From Marinomonas ostreistagni (GTDB taxonomy: Bacteria > Pseudomonadota > Gammaproteobacteria > Pseudomonadales > Marinomonadaceae): 64,000 nt of DNA. A program made the translations under genes and the position numbers. The stretch covers positions 1 through 64,000 of the forward strand of contig NZ_JAFEKF010000001.1 of assembly GCF_016888445.1 (NCBI RefSeq), written 5' to 3'. Positions 1 through 8,718 of the stretch are shown in pieces (position 1 is the stretch's first letter; every line of letters begins with the position of its first letter). Under the pieces are notes generated by a model. The model was given only the letters and a program-made list of their open reading frames with translations. It ran no database searches and had not been told where the DNA came from.

Positions 1-94
1 CTGTTTCAAAAGACAATTGTTGAAGACATCAAGTTTATGAACTTGCGTGTTTTGGAAAAAGCAACAAGCTACCCAAAACGAACGCAAACCCGTT
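1..94 (+). other. 23S-5S rRNA internal spacer
   Basis: This stretch lies directly before the 5S rRNA and has the look of the short spacer between 23S and 5S genes. I do not see a recognisable 23S 3' end, so the 23S gene should end just left of the window. No tRNA gene is visible in it. Confidence 0.6.
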
Positions 95-211
95 TGCTTG
101 ACGATCATAGAGGCGTTGAACCACCTGATCCCATCCCGAACTCAGAAGTGAAAGGCGCCATCGCCGATGGTAGTGTGGGAGATCCCATGTGAGAGTAGGT
201 CGTCGTCAAGC
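95..211 (+). rRNA. rrf: 5S ribosomal RNA
   Basis: The sequence matches gammaproteobacterial 5S rRNA along its length. TGCTTGACGA opens the gene and CGTCGTCAAGC closes it, and these ends pair to form helix I. The internal blocks AACCACCTGATCCCATCCC and GAACTCAGAAGTGAAA are conserved. The length of about 117 nt is normal. It is the last gene of an rRNA operon transcribed rightward and is followed at once by a strong terminator. The exact ends could be off by one to three bases. Confidence 0.96.
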
Positions 212-225
212 TTTTAAATTAAAAG

Positions 226-258
226 AACCCCGTCCTGCGAAGCAGGGCGGGGTTTTTT
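226..258 (+). terminator. Rho-independent terminator of the rRNA operon
   Basis: A 13-bp GC-rich stem (226-238 with 242-254, one G-T wobble) closes a GAA triloop and runs into six T residues. It starts 15 nt after the 5S rRNA and ends the rRNA operon. Confidence 0.95.
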
Positions 259-314
259 AATTTCAGAATCCCGTCACCTATCTGTCCACTACAACGGATC
301 CATGTGATGACACG

Positions 315-690
315 ATGCTCCGAAGGAGCCAGTGGCAGACATCCGAAGGATGCCCGCAGGGGATGAAGCGAAGCTTCAGATCATTGTGGTCGTCGTCTCA
401 TAACCCTTCATCATTTCGAGTATCGTCGGTCAGGGCTTTTTTACGTCTGGCGAAAAAGCCCAGGCTTGAGAGATTTGTGGTTGAGCGTCGGCGCCAAACA
501 CCTTTTGCGCGCCACATATCGGCACCACGCGCCAATATGAAATGGGCGCTGCAAAAGGGTTATGACGCCTACCTCAAAGTTTCTTCAGGGCTTCGGTTCT
601 TGTACGAGGGCGTTCCACGCGCGATCGCAAGCAACGCTTGCTGGGCTTAAGCAAGGCGGCTAGCGCTGCCGATCACGGGCGCAGCATATT
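315..690. repeat. Hairpin-rich intergenic region downstream of the rRNA operon
   Basis: No convincing gene is present here, although an open frame of 111 codons crosses it. The DNA is packed with inverted repeats. Three short stems each close a GAA loop: GCTCC/GGAGC at 317-329, CATCC/GGATG at 340-352 and TGAAGC/GCTTCA at 364-378. A 9-bp stem pairs 433-441 with 453-461. A long stem pairs 501-513 with 545-558. GCAAGC/GCTTGC closes at 627-641, and a weaker pairing lies near 663-690. The region could be a structured RNA, a repeat family that follows rRNA operons, or decayed sequence. The open frame has atypical composition and no clear ribosome binding site, so I do not call it a gene. Confidence 0.5.
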
Positions 691-747
691 GTAAAAAGTG
701 TTTCTTAGAGATCTTACTATTGTGGAGCAATGAATATTACGACAAGC

Positions 748-776
748 TTAGCGCGTTGTATAAAAGTCGTTATAAT
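748..776 (+). promoter_or_regulatory. Candidate sigma-70 promoter for the DUF2058 gene
   Basis: A perfect -10 hexamer TATAAT (771-776) sits 17 bp after a weak -35 (TTAGCG, 748-753). It lies about 37 bp before the preferred start codon of the next gene. Only the -10 element is convincing. Confidence 0.4.
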
Positions 777-813
777 GAACGAATTCAAGAATTCCACTAG
801 TGTAGAGGACGTT

Positions 814-1365
814 ATGGCGAAATCACTCCAAGAGCAGTTGCTGGGTGCAGGCATCGTTGATAAGAAAAAGGCGAATAAAATCAAAGCCGAGAAGCTGCAA
901 ACTAAGCAAAAGGCGAAGAAAGGCCAGGTAGACAATAGTGAAGAGCTGGCTCGCCAAGCAGAGCTGAAGCGTCAAAAAGAAGAGAAGGCAAAGCGCGATA
1001 AAGAGCTTAACTTAAAACGCCAAGCTGAAATTGAACATAAAGCTATTTTGGGGCAAATTCGTCAGATCATTCAGCAAAATAGAGTGGCTAAAGACGACGG
1101 TGATATCGCTTACAACTTTACTGATGATAAAAAAGTGAAGAAGCTCTACGTCTCTGAAAAAATGCATAAAGACCTATCAGAAGGGCGTTTAGCGATTGCT
1201 AAACTAGAGGGTCAATACGAGATCGTACCAAAAGGGATTGCCGAGAAAGTACAGGAGAAAGAACCTGACATGATCTTGGTGTTAAATACATCCTCTCAAG
1301 CAGAGACGCTTGACGAAGATGATCCGTATGCAGAATTCCAAATCCCAGATGATTTGATGTGGTAA
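814..1365 (+). CDS. yaiL: DUF2058 family protein (YaiL-like)
   Basis: This 183-residue cytoplasmic protein belongs to the DUF2058/YaiL family, whose molecular role is not established. The N-terminus (MAKSLQEQLLGAGIVDKKKA) and the C-terminal DEDDPYAEFQIPDDLMW block match the family closely. The first 80 residues or so are highly charged, rich in Lys, Glu and Gln, and probably form a long helix. The C-terminal half, with the NFTDDKKVKKLYV segment, is likely globular. The frame is open further upstream, but the start at 814 has a good GAGG ribosome binding site at 804-807 and fits the family N-terminus. The gene stands alone and is followed by a strong terminator shared with the convergent ppk2 gene. 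Confidence 0.9.
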   Translation: MAKSLQEQLLGAGIVDKKKANKIKAEKLQTKQKAKKGQVDNSEELARQAELKRQKEEKAKRDKELNLKRQAEIEHKAILGQIRQIIQQNRVAKDDGDIAYNFTDDKKVKKLYVSEKMHKDLSEGRLAIAKLEGQYEIVPKGIAEKVQEKEPDMILVLNTSSQAETLDEDDPYAEFQIPDDLMW

Positions 1366-1371
1366 GTTTTT

Positions 1372-1397
1372 AAAGGGCCTTCATGGCCCTTTTTTAT
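1372..1397 (+). terminator. Rho-independent terminator between yaiL and ppk2
   Basis: The stem AAAGGGCC / GGCCCTTT (1372-1379 with 1385-1392) has a 5-nt loop and is followed by a T-run. It sits between two convergent genes. Confidence 0.9.
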
Positions 1398-1403
1398 TTT
1401 CGA

Positions 1404-2237
1404 CTATTCGCTGATTTTAATGCCTAGCTGCTTACGTGCAGCTTTTACCACTGCTGGATCCACTGGTGGTGGAGACATGTCCATTTCTTTTGATAGCGCG
1501 TCTATAACCGTATTAAGTACTTCGACGCGGGCAAACCATTTTTTATTGCCAGGAATAATGTGCCATGGTGCTGAAATGGTTGCTGTGCGCTGAAACATCT
1601 CATCCGTAGCACTTTCATATGCATCCCATTTGCTACGATTGCGGATGTCTTCTTCTGTTAGCTTCCACTGTTTAATCGGGTTATTAAGGCGCTCTTCAAA
1701 ACGTTTTAGCTGTTCGTCCTTGGAGATGTGCATAAAAATTTTGATGATACGTACGCCGTCATCGGTCAGCATACGCTCGAATTCATTAATTTCTTGATAA
1801 GCCCGTTGCCATTCTCGGTCAGACGCAAAGCCCTCTATACGCTCCACCAATACCCGTTCGTACCAAGAGCGGTCGAAAATCGCAATGGATCCAGGCTTAG
1901 GTAAGCGAGCTTGGAAGCGATACAAATAATGTCTGCCTTGCTCCTCTTTAGTTGGGGAGGCTATCGGATGGACGCGATAACCTCGAGGGTCGAGCTTTTC
2001 CGTTATGCGCCGTATAGCGCCCCCTTTTCCTGCCGCATCCCAACCTTGAAAAACAATAATGGCACGCTTGTCTTGATGATAGTAGGCCTGCTGAACTTGC
2101 AGCATTAGATCCTGTGCTTTTTTAAGCTTTTTTTGGTAGTGATCTTTGTCTTTGAGTGCGTATTCCTTTTGCTCGATATCAAGATCGCTGAGGCGTGGTG
2201 GATTGGCCATCAAAGTAATTGTGCTAGGGGTGAACAT
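1404..2237 (-). CDS. ppk2: PPK2 family polyphosphate kinase / polyphosphate:nucleotide phosphotransferase
   Basis: This cytoplasmic enzyme transfers phosphate between inorganic polyphosphate and nucleotides. The PPK2 hallmarks are clear: Walker A GWDAAGKGG, the RRITEKLDPRGYRV segment after it, Walker B FDRSWYERVLVERIEGF, and the lid region ending in RNRSKWDAYE. The length of about 277 residues is that of a single-domain PPK2. Whether AMP, ADP or GDP is the preferred acceptor cannot be told by eye. The frame also opens four codons earlier, at 2249, but GGAG is placed 6 nt before the ATG at 2237, so I prefer that start. The upstream gene on the same strand ends in a terminator, so this gene probably has its own promoter in the short gap or relies on read-through. 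Confidence 0.92.
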   Translation of the reverse strand: MFTPSTITLMANPPRLSDLDIEQKEYALKDKDHYQKKLKKAQDLMLQVQQAYYHQDKRAIIVFQGWDAAGKGGAIRRITEKLDPRGYRVHPIASPTKEEQGRHYLYRFQARLPKPGSIAIFDRSWYERVLVERIEGFASDREWQRAYQEINEFERMLTDDGVRIIKIFMHISKDEQLKRFEERLNNPIKQWKLTEEDIRNRSKWDAYESATDEMFQRTATISAPWHIIPGNKKWFARVEVLNTVIDALSKEMDMSPPPVDPAVVKAARKQLGIKISE

Positions 2238-2260
2238 TCCATGCTCCATGTAGTGTGTCC

Positions 2261-2299
2261 AAAAAGAAGGCCCACAGGAACATTCCTGTGGGCCTTCTT
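2261..2299 (-). terminator. Rho-independent terminator after the solute-binding protein gene
   Basis: A perfect 17-bp inverted repeat (2264-2280 with 2283-2299) is followed on the minus strand by TTTTT. The very long GC-rich stem ends 12 bp before the ppk2 frame begins. Confidence 0.93.
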
Positions 2300-2341
2300 A
2301 GCGTACTCTAAGATTATTCTTGTGAACAATCTCAAGGTTCT

Positions 2342-3079
2342 TTATTGCTGATTAAACTCAGCTAAAATTTCATCGTAACGACCAGAGCCTTGAATCGAGA
2401 TCAAACCCTTGTTGAACGCATCACGTAGCTCTTCTGCATTAGGTACTGATTTAGAGATCAGTAGGTATAGATCGTTTTCTTCAAGTGGTGGTAGCAGGAT
2501 TTGTAACTGTGAGCCATCAATGCCTTCAGCTTTAGCCGCTTCTTTGGCTACTGCTAGGCTATCCGCGTATAAGTCAAGTTCACCCGCTTCAAGTGCTTTA
2601 ACCGCATCTGTTACTTCTGGGTATTCACGTAGGTCGTTGAACGGGTAATTATCAAATGACTCGCCAATAACGGTACCTTCAAGTTTACCAATGCTGTATT
2701 CATTAAGGGTTTCGAATGATGCGTAGTTATTAAGCGGGAAGTCTGGTTTTTTGATTAGACCTGCTAATACAGTGTAGATAGGAATTGAGAAGTAGTAATC
2801 TTGGGCACGCTCTTCTGAGTAATAGCCACCCACGATCGCATCTTTCTCACCGCTTTTAGCAGTGTCCAGAGCGGTTTGCCATGCAGTAAATTCGATGGTG
2901 CTGTCATAACCTGATTCTGCCAATGCTTCCTCTACGATGGCTGTAATAAAGCCGCCTTTTTCAAGACTTTCACCGTAGAACGGTGGCCAGTTCATGGTAG
3001 TAAGGTCAACTGTTTGGGCTTGAGCTGTCAGGGGAAGAGCAAGTGCTAGGGCAGAAAAGAATTTGGTTATCTTTTTCAT
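2342..3079 (-). CDS. Orphan periplasmic solute-binding protein, family 3
   Basis: This 245-residue exported protein has a signal peptide (residues 1-22, with cleavage likely after AQA in LPLTAQAQT) and a type-3 extracellular solute-binding fold. Family signs are the N-terminal strand VDLTTMNWPPFYGE, the region of repeated acidic helices, and the C-terminal YDEILAEFN helix that follows an RDAFNKGL-type segment. The ribosome binding site GAGG lies 9 nt before the ATG. No permease or ATPase gene is adjacent, so it may serve a distant transporter or act as a sensor ligand-binding protein. The ligand is unknown; aromatic and acidic residues near the N-terminus resemble amino acid binders but do not decide it. 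Confidence 0.85.
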   Translation of the reverse strand: MKKITKFFSALALALPLTAQAQTVDLTTMNWPPFYGESLEKGGFITAIVEEALAESGYDSTIEFTAWQTALDTAKSGEKDAIVGGYYSEERAQDYYFSIPIYTVLAGLIKKPDFPLNNYASFETLNEYSIGKLEGTVIGESFDNYPFNDLREYPEVTDAVKALEAGELDLYADSLAVAKEAAKAEGIDGSQLQILLPPLEENDLYLLISKSVPNAEELRDAFNKGLISIQGSGRYDEILAEFNQQ

Positions 3080-3278
3080 AAGGTGATCCTCTTTTTATGA
3101 TACGTTCCTGTTGTTTTCATATTCTATGAACATTGTTGTTTATTCTATAGTCAAGCTGTCGTAAATAGATAGCCTGTGGTCGTAATTATTATTTTTTAAT
3201 CGTTTCTAGCTTAGATCAACAGTATAAAAATGTTAAATTCTTGTAAAGCTAAGCTAAATCATTGTTCTGGAGTAGGTA

Positions 3279-3929
3279 TTGTCTGTTGTCTTGTATAGTT
3301 TTCGACGTTGTCCATATGCTATCCGCGCCCGTTACACCTTAGATATGTTGCAGGTGCGTGTGCAGTTACGAGAAGTAGTGCTTAAAAATAAGCCTCAAGC
3401 TTTGCTGGATTTAGGGGGGCGTTCTACGGTTCCCCAATTGGTGACGCAGGATGAGCGTTACCCTGAAAGTCTCGATATTATCTTTTGGGCTTTAAGGGCT
3501 ACCCAAGATCAAACAACGGCACAGCAGTTATGGCCTCAATCTGCGACGACTCAAGCGAAAATACGAACTTGGCTATCTTACAACGATCACTGTTTCAAAC
3601 CTTGGCTTGATCGTTATAAATACGCCGATCGTCATCCTGAGCATCCTCAGAGTTATTATCGCCAGCAAGGGGAGCGTTTTTTACAACGGCTAGAACAACG
3701 TTTAACGGCGCAGACGTATTTAATGGGGCAGAAGGTGAGCCTCGCGGATATTGGCGTGTTTCCTTTTATCCGACAGTTTGCTGGTGTGGATCACGCTTGG
3801 TTTGAACAAGCGCCTTATCCAAAGTTAAGGGCTTGGTTGGAGGGGTTTATGTCAAACGAGCGCTTCGCTCGTGTGATGCAGAAATTCCCAGCTTGGGATG
3901 CGTCCCAAGCTGTGGTGTATTTCCCTTAG
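3279..3929 (+). CDS. Glutathione S-transferase-like protein with an N-terminal CPYA motif
   Basis: This 216-residue protein has a thioredoxin-like N-terminal domain (residues 1-75) with the redox motif RRCPYA at residues 9-14 and the cis-Pro segment STVPQL, and a helical GST C-terminal domain (about 90-205) with MGQKVSLADIGVFPF. The Cys in place of Tyr or Ser suggests an omega/beta-like thiol transferase or glutaredoxin-type activity rather than classical conjugation. The start codon is TTG at 3279; GGAG at 3269-3272 is well spaced and the N-terminus fits the family exactly. It is a single gene, divergent from the solute-binding protein. Confidence 0.85.
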   Translation: MSVVLYSFRRCPYAIRARYTLDMLQVRVQLREVVLKNKPQALLDLGGRSTVPQLVTQDERYPESLDIIFWALRATQDQTTAQQLWPQSATTQAKIRTWLSYNDHCFKPWLDRYKYADRHPEHPQSYYRQQGERFLQRLEQRLTAQTYLMGQKVSLADIGVFPFIRQFAGVDHAWFEQAPYPKLRAWLEGFMSNERFARVMQKFPAWDASQAVVYFP

Positions 3930-3955
3930 AATGGCTCAAAAAGCCGTTTGAGTGG

Positions 3956-4975
3956 TTAGGCGTAGTTATTAGTCGCCTCAAATTTGTTGAGGAGATAATC
4001 AATGACATAAGCCACCATAAGGACCATTGTCATTGCTACGATAACAGAGCTAAATCGGTAGAGTGCAGTGTAGAAAATATCGCTATGTGGCGTGAGGTAT
4101 TGGCCATAAAGGATTCCGATGGTCGTCAAGGCGCCAAAACCTATGCCGGAGCCGGAGCGCTCGACTAGGTGAAAATAGGCGGTGATCATTACGGTAATAA
4201 ATAAAGAGATAGTGACGAGAAAGAAGTTACCAATCAGTGTGTACATGAAAATCTGCATAATCAAGGCTAGGCCACAGCCGTAGGCGACACCTTTTGAGCG
4301 CTTTTTGGCGCTGCCTATCGAGCCTTGATAAGTCATGGGAAACAAAATCAGCATGGTCGCCACTTGAGCCGAGAGCGAGTCTTTTAGATCAAATACTTGG
4401 AAGACAATGAAAGATAATGTCGCCAAACTTGCACCCAATAACGTGCGGTGATTAATTTGTGCTGCGGAAGGCTTAGGAGGCGGTGAACCTTTAAAAGGCT
4501 CAGTATCCGGAATTAACCAATAGAGTAAGTAAGCACTGGCAACAGAGATCAGTGCTGCTAGCATGGTCGCAACGACCATATCTGTGGCTTGCCCAGCATC
4601 GTAACTGCCAAAATTAACTAGAGTAGATAGCGTAATTAAGCCTGACGCCCACATCAAAAAATGACTGGTGGTCAGCATAAACCGGAAGTGATAACCAAAG
4701 ATGAAAAAGATCGCCAGCATCATCGCGGTTGGAAACGGCTTGAAAAAGGTCTGCAAAATCCACATCTCTGCAGCACTGATGAATGCACCGACGATGAACT
4801 CAATGGCCAAGGTACGGTTAAATACGGGGACCATGCCTAGCAATAACATCGGGAACACTGTGAAGAAGACCCCGTAAGGCCAATCCATCAACTTGCAGCA
4901 TGCAAAACCAATGGTAGTGCCAAAAGCGATGCGCAAGAGGCGTCGCTTTTCGCTGGCTTTCATCTCAATAAACAT
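3956..4975 (-). CDS. DUF2955 / FUSC-like inner-membrane protein of a tripartite efflux operon
   Basis: This 339-residue membrane protein has about ten hydrophobic segments in two clusters (roughly residues 13-155 and 175-330), separated by a Pro-rich link SPPPKPS. Such two-block layouts are typical of the DUF2955 / aromatic-acid-exporter-like families. The gene overlaps the preceding HlyD-type gene by 11 nt, so the two are translationally coupled and form an efflux unit with the MarR gene upstream. The substrate is not evident; related operons are often induced by phenolic acids, detergents or antibiotics. No outer-membrane TolC gene is present here. Confidence 0.8.
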   Translation of the reverse strand: MFIEMKASEKRRLLRIAFGTTIGFACCKLMDWPYGVFFTVFPMLLLGMVPVFNRTLAIEFIVGAFISAAEMWILQTFFKPFPTAMMLAIFFIFGYHFRFMLTTSHFLMWASGLITLSTLVNFGSYDAGQATDMVVATMLAALISVASAYLLYWLIPDTEPFKGSPPPKPSAAQINHRTLLGASLATLSFIVFQVFDLKDSLSAQVATMLILFPMTYQGSIGSAKKRSKGVAYGCGLALIMQIFMYTLIGNFFLVTISLFITVMITAYFHLVERSGSGIGFGALTTIGILYGQYLTPHSDIFYTALYRFSSVIVAMTMVLMVAYVIDYLLNKFEATNNYA

Positions 4976-6029
4976 AGTGCAGTAGGCTCACAATACGCAT
5001 TTGCAAATGACCAATCCAGCGGAAGATAGCGTTGTCACTAGACTCGACCATAACCGTTGCCTTAGAGCCACTGACTAGGGAGCTTGGTGTCTCACCGTGC
5101 TGTTTAACATAGACACGGATACGTTGTGCATCACGTACCCAGCGATCGCTATCGTCCGGCGTAGCCAATACACCATTTGCCATGTTTTGGCCTTGGGCAA
5201 TACCAAAGTCTCGACTTACCAGCTCACCTTCAAACAATCGTCCTGGAAAGGCATCGTAGACAATCAATGCCGCTGTACCAGGCTCAACATTGGTGATACT
5301 TTTTTCACGAAAATCTGCTGTGATTCGGTCTTTTCCTGTGACCACTAGCGATAACAGAGATTGGCCCGATTGAGTGATCATGCCAGGGACGAGCTGCATA
5401 TTTGAAATAACGCCATCTTGAGGGGCGTAAATGGCGGTTCTTGCTAGGTCAACTTTGGCATCTGCTAGGGCGTTACGGGCACTGTTCACGTCGAGATTAT
5501 TATCTTCATCTTCCCCCAAGGCTATTAAAATGGCGGATTTGCGCGCTTCGATGGCTTTTAAGTTTGCGCGGCTGGCTTGTACTTGTGTTTGGGCTTGATC
5601 GACTTGCTGCTCGCTAACCATATCCTGCTGTCGCAGTTTACGAAGACGCTGATATTCACGTTCATTCTCCTGTAGCGTGACTTTTGCTGAGGCTAACTCT
5701 GCATTCGCCTCAGCGATATTCGCTTTTAAGGTTTGGTTGCTTTGATGCGCTTGTTGGAGCGTAAGCTCCGCTTGACGCATGGCCAGCCGGTAATCGGTAT
5801 CGTCGATTTTGAACAGCAGGTCGCCCTTTTTGACGTGCTGATTGTTTTCAACAGCGACCTCTACAACTTGGCCTGAGACTTGGGGCGCGATGCTCAGTAC
5901 AGGTCGTTGTAAGGTAGAGTAACTGGTCATAGGGATAGTGACGTCTGCGATGACAAGGTAGGCAAAAATCACAAAAAAAAGCGCGATGGCGCGCTTCATC
6001 CAACGGTTAAAGTGAACGTCTGGTGTCAT
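4965..6029 (-). CDS. HlyD/EmrA-type membrane fusion protein
   Basis: This 354-residue periplasmic adaptor is anchored by one N-terminal membrane segment (residues 12-30). The first half of the lipoyl domain follows (QVSGQVVEVAVENNQHVKKGD), then a long coiled coil of Gln/Ala/Glu-rich helices (about 75-180), then the second lipoyl half (TAIYAPQDGVISNMQL) and a beta-barrel region (ITADFREKSITNVEPG). This is the standard plan of EmrA-like fusion proteins. The start overlaps the marR stop in TAATG, and the 3' end overlaps the DUF2955 gene, so the three genes form one tightly packed operon. Confidence 0.9.
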   Translation of the reverse strand: MTPDVHFNRWMKRAIALFFVIFAYLVIADVTIPMTSYSTLQRPVLSIAPQVSGQVVEVAVENNQHVKKGDLLFKIDDTDYRLAMRQAELTLQQAHQSNQTLKANIAEANAELASAKVTLQENEREYQRLRKLRQQDMVSEQQVDQAQTQVQASRANLKAIEARKSAILIALGEDEDNNLDVNSARNALADAKVDLARTAIYAPQDGVISNMQLVPGMITQSGQSLLSLVVTGKDRITADFREKSITNVEPGTAALIVYDAFPGRLFEGELVSRDFGIAQGQNMANGVLATPDDSDRWVRDAQRIRVYVKQHGETPSSLVSGSKATVMVESSDNAIFRWIGHLQMRIVSLLHYVY

Positions 6030-6463
6030 TAGTTTTGTCGACTCATAGTTTGGGCATTAGAGATAATAGTGAGCAGGGCATCGTCGAGAAGCTCGCGTTG
6101 CTCAGTTGACAATCCATTGAGTAAGGCAGCTCGGCCTTCATCGGCCATTTGTTGCATTTCAATCAATTGCGTTTTGCCAGCATCGGTAAACCATAGTGTT
6201 TTGCGGCGAGCGTCGCTTGGCGACTCTTTGCGCTTAATGAAACCGGCTTGCTCTAGTTGATTGAGAGTACGTATAACGGAGGGTTGCTCAATTCCCATGG
6301 TGTTGGCTAAATCACTTTGTGTGCATCCTTCGCCTAAGCGGTTTAAGTGCATCATAGCGATCCATTTAGATTGGGTGAAACCTATCTGCGCCATCCGGTC
6401 ATCAACTACATGACGCCAATTAAGCGCTGCGCGGGCGAGGTTCCAACCGATATTTTGGTCCAT
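6029..6463 (-). CDS. MarR family transcriptional regulator
   Basis: This 144-residue winged-helix repressor has the MarR core: a recognition helix near TQSDLANTMGIEQPSVIRTLNQLEQ, followed by the wing with KRKESPSDARRKTLWFTDAG, and dimerization helices at both ends. It is the first gene of the efflux operon and probably controls it through the palindrome just upstream. By analogy with MarR and EmrR it should release DNA on binding a small phenolic or lipophilic ligand, but the ligand cannot be read from the sequence. Confidence 0.92.
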   Translation of the reverse strand: MDQNIGWNLARAALNWRHVVDDRMAQIGFTQSKWIAMMHLNRLGEGCTQSDLANTMGIEQPSVIRTLNQLEQAGFIKRKESPSDARRKTLWFTDAGKTQLIEMQQMADEGRAALLNGLSTEQRELLDDALLTIISNAQTMSRQN

Positions 6464-6480
6464 AATGATAAATTCTTATT

Positions 6481-6498
6481 TAGTTAGCATGCTAGCTA
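6481..6498. promoter_or_regulatory. Candidate MarR operator
   Basis: An 18-bp palindrome (TAGTTAGCA / TGCTAGCTA, 8 of 9 pairs matching) is centred 27 bp before the marR start codon. Its size and place fit MarR autoregulation of the efflux operon. Confidence 0.55.
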
Positions 6499-6731
6499 TT
6501 TTATGTAATACATAGCAGGCTAATCAATTAGGAATGAAGACTTGCGTAATCTTTGTCAGTTTGTGTTGACGATTAAGGGGGGAGGGCTACCTAACATTAA
6601 GCTTTTCTTTACAACATAAACGTGCAATTGTTATACAGAATATTACGTTAAAGCAAAGCCTGCTTTGCTAAGCTCGTACCAAGGAAAAGGCCACCAACTA
6701 GAATAAGAAATTCAGGATTGGAGTTAAGCGT

Positions 6732-8657
6732 ATGTCTTTACAAAGAAAATTCATTTTTACCACGTCAGCTATTGTCGCAGTCATTGCTCTGATCATAGTG
6801 GCACTTGTGGTTTCCAATACACAAAGCACTATCAGTAAAAGCGTTGAGCAAGAAAAGGAACGTTTGAGCGCCGATATCACACGACTACTAGATGTCACAG
6901 ACAGCTTAGTGTCCTCTAAAGTGCAAAGTAGTATGAAGTTGCTGATCCAGCGAGGTCAGTCAATTGGTCAGCCCACCCAAGGTGAGCGTGTTGCAGTGGG
7001 TGAGCGCAATCCGCCAAACCTCCTATTAGGTGGGGAGCCACAAGCAAATAATTACGATTTAGTCGATGGCCTGACCAGTGTGATGGGAGGGACAGCTACT
7101 TTATTTAGTCGTGATGGCAGTGACTATGTGCGAGTCACGACCAACGTTATTAAAGGCGATGGTCAGCGCGCGACAGGTACTATATTGTCGCCAAATGGCA
7201 AAGCGATTAAAGCCATTAATCAAGGCGAAGCCTACTACGGCCAAGTGGATATCTTAGGACGTCCTTTCTTGACGGGCTACGCACCGATCAAAAATGGCAA
7301 CGACACTATCGGTATCTGGTATGTCGGCTACTCTGCAGACTTAAAGGAATTAGAAAGCGTGATCGACACAACCAAGATTCTAGAGTCTGGGTTTGTGGCG
7401 TTGCGTGATGGCAAAGGCAACATCCGTGTGCATTCCTCACACGTTACGCCAGAGCAAATCGAGCAAGTGGTGAACGGTGATAGTGAAGATTGGGCTTACA
7501 CAATCAAGCCATACAACAAGTGGGGTTATGACGTCGTTTTGGCCTATAGCAACAAAGAGGTCAATCAGCTTGCTACACAAGAAGCCATTAACGCAGCCAT
7601 ATTTGTCATTATCGGTGGTGTTATTTTAGTTCTGGTGATTGCTTACCTAGTGAAATCTTTTGTCGGTACTCCGCTACGCCGTTATGTTGATTCGATTCGT
7701 GATATCGCTGAGGGAGATGGGGATTTAACCACGCGTTTTGATGCCAGCAGTCATGATGAGCTAGGGCAAATGGCGCAAGGTTTTAATACCTTATTGGATC
7801 GCATTCAAAACACTGTACGTGAATCTAAAGAGGCTTCTCGCCAACTTGCTGGCTCAGCGACGGTGCTGTCAGACGCCTCAGCGAAGGCAAGTCAATCAGT
7901 ACAAGCTCAAGAAAATGACATTGAGCAAGTGTCTGCTGCGACCCATGAAATGAGTATTGCTGCTGAAGACGTGGCTCAGAATGCTTCTTCTGCCGAGCAA
8001 CAAGCGCACAGCGCAAATGATAAGGTTAATGAAGCCAATCAAACGCTGAGTAATACGATCATGAACATTGAGCGTCAAGCTCAAGCGATCGAGAGCTCAG
8101 GCCAAGTGGTACAAGAGCTGGTTAATGCTAGTGAAGACATCAGTAAAGTATTGGAAGTAATCAGTGACATTGCTGAGCAAACCAACCTACTTGCTTTAAA
8201 CGCTGCGATCGAGGCGGCTCGTGCCGGTGAGCAAGGTCGAGGTTTTGCTGTGGTGGCGGATGAAGTCCGCTCTCTGGCGAGCCGTACACAGGCGTCTACC
8301 GAAGAAATTCGAGAAATGATTGAGCGTCTACAACGCGGTGGCCGCGAAGCATCGACACAAATGGAAAGCAACAAAAAAGGCGCTTTAGAAAGTGTTGAAA
8401 GTGCCAAGCATGCAGGCACTATGCTGGAAAATGTCTTGGAATCTGTGCGCATGATCTCAGAATTCAACACGCAGATTGCCAGTGCCGCTGGTCAACAACG
8501 CCAAGTGTCTAATGAGTTAAGCCAGAATATTGAGTCCATTAAGCGCGCGGGTGAAGACAGCTCGACCTACTCACTACAAACCATGGAGGCGAGTAAGCAG
8601 CTTAATGCGCTGGCCCAAAATCTTAATAACCAGCTCGGGTCTTATAAAACCGACTGA
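6732..8657 (+). CDS. Methyl-accepting chemotaxis protein with a Cache-type periplasmic sensor
   Basis: This 641-residue chemoreceptor has a membrane segment at about 9-30, a periplasmic sensor of about 255 residues, a second membrane segment near 288-310, a HAMP domain (about 312-365) and a cytoplasmic signalling domain. The signalling tip, with [20 protein letters not shown] followed by [20 protein letters not shown], lies at about 478-515. The sensor segment with [20 protein letters not shown] and GIWYVGY is typical of Cache_3/Cache_2 fold sensors, which bind small organic acids in several receptors. The ligand is not known here. A ribosome binding site is not obvious before the ATG at 6732. 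The gene is monocistronic and ends at a strong terminator. Confidence 0.92.
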   Translation: MSLQRKFIFTTSAIVAVIALIIVALVVSNTQSTISKSVEQEKERLSADITRLLDVTDSLVSSKVQSSMKLLIQRGQSIGQPTQGERVAVGERNPPNLLLGGEPQANNYDLVDGLTSVMGGTATLFSRDGSDYVRVTTNVIKGDGQRATGTILSPNGKAIKAINQGEAYYGQVDILGRPFLTGYAPIKNGNDTIGIWYVGYSADLKELESVIDTTKILESGFVALRDGKGNIRVHSSHVTPEQIEQVVNGDSEDWAYTIKPYNKWGYDVVLAYSNKEVNQLATQEAINAAIFVIIGGVILVLVIAYLVKSFVGTPLRRYVDSIRDIAEGDGDLTTRFDASSHDELGQMAQGFNTLLDRIQNTVRESKEASRQLAGSATVLSDASAKASQSVQAQENDIEQVSAATHEMSIAAEDVAQNASSAEQQAHSANDKVNEANQTLSNTIMNIERQAQAIESSGQVVQELVNASEDISKVLEVISDIAEQTNLLALNAAIEAARAGEQGRGFAVVADEVRSLASRTQASTEEIREMIERLQRGGREASTQMESNKKGALESVESAKHAGTMLENVLESVRMISEFNTQIASAAGQQRQVSNELSQNIESIKRAGEDSSTYSLQTMEASKQLNALAQNLNNQLGSYKTD

Positions 8658-8668
8658 TTTGAGAATAG

Positions 8669-8700
8669 AAAAAGCCCACTTTAGAAGTGGGCTTTTTATT
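8669..8700 (+). terminator. Bidirectional terminator between the chemoreceptor and mmuM
   Basis: The stem AAAAAGCCCACTT / AAGTGGGCTTTTT (8669-8681 with 8685-8697) has a TAG loop and T-runs on both strands. It lies between convergent genes. Confidence 0.93.
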
Positions 8701-8718
8701 TCACCAAAGCTTTTAGTC

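Noticed and set aside
1-94. Partial 23S rRNA gene at the left edge
   Set aside because: No conserved 23S 3' segment could be recognised; the stretch fits a 23S-5S spacer.
315-650. 111-codon open frame after the rRNA operon
   Set aside because: It runs across many inverted repeats, lacks a clear ribosome binding site, and its amino acid make-up is unlike a folded protein. It is better read as structured non-coding DNA.
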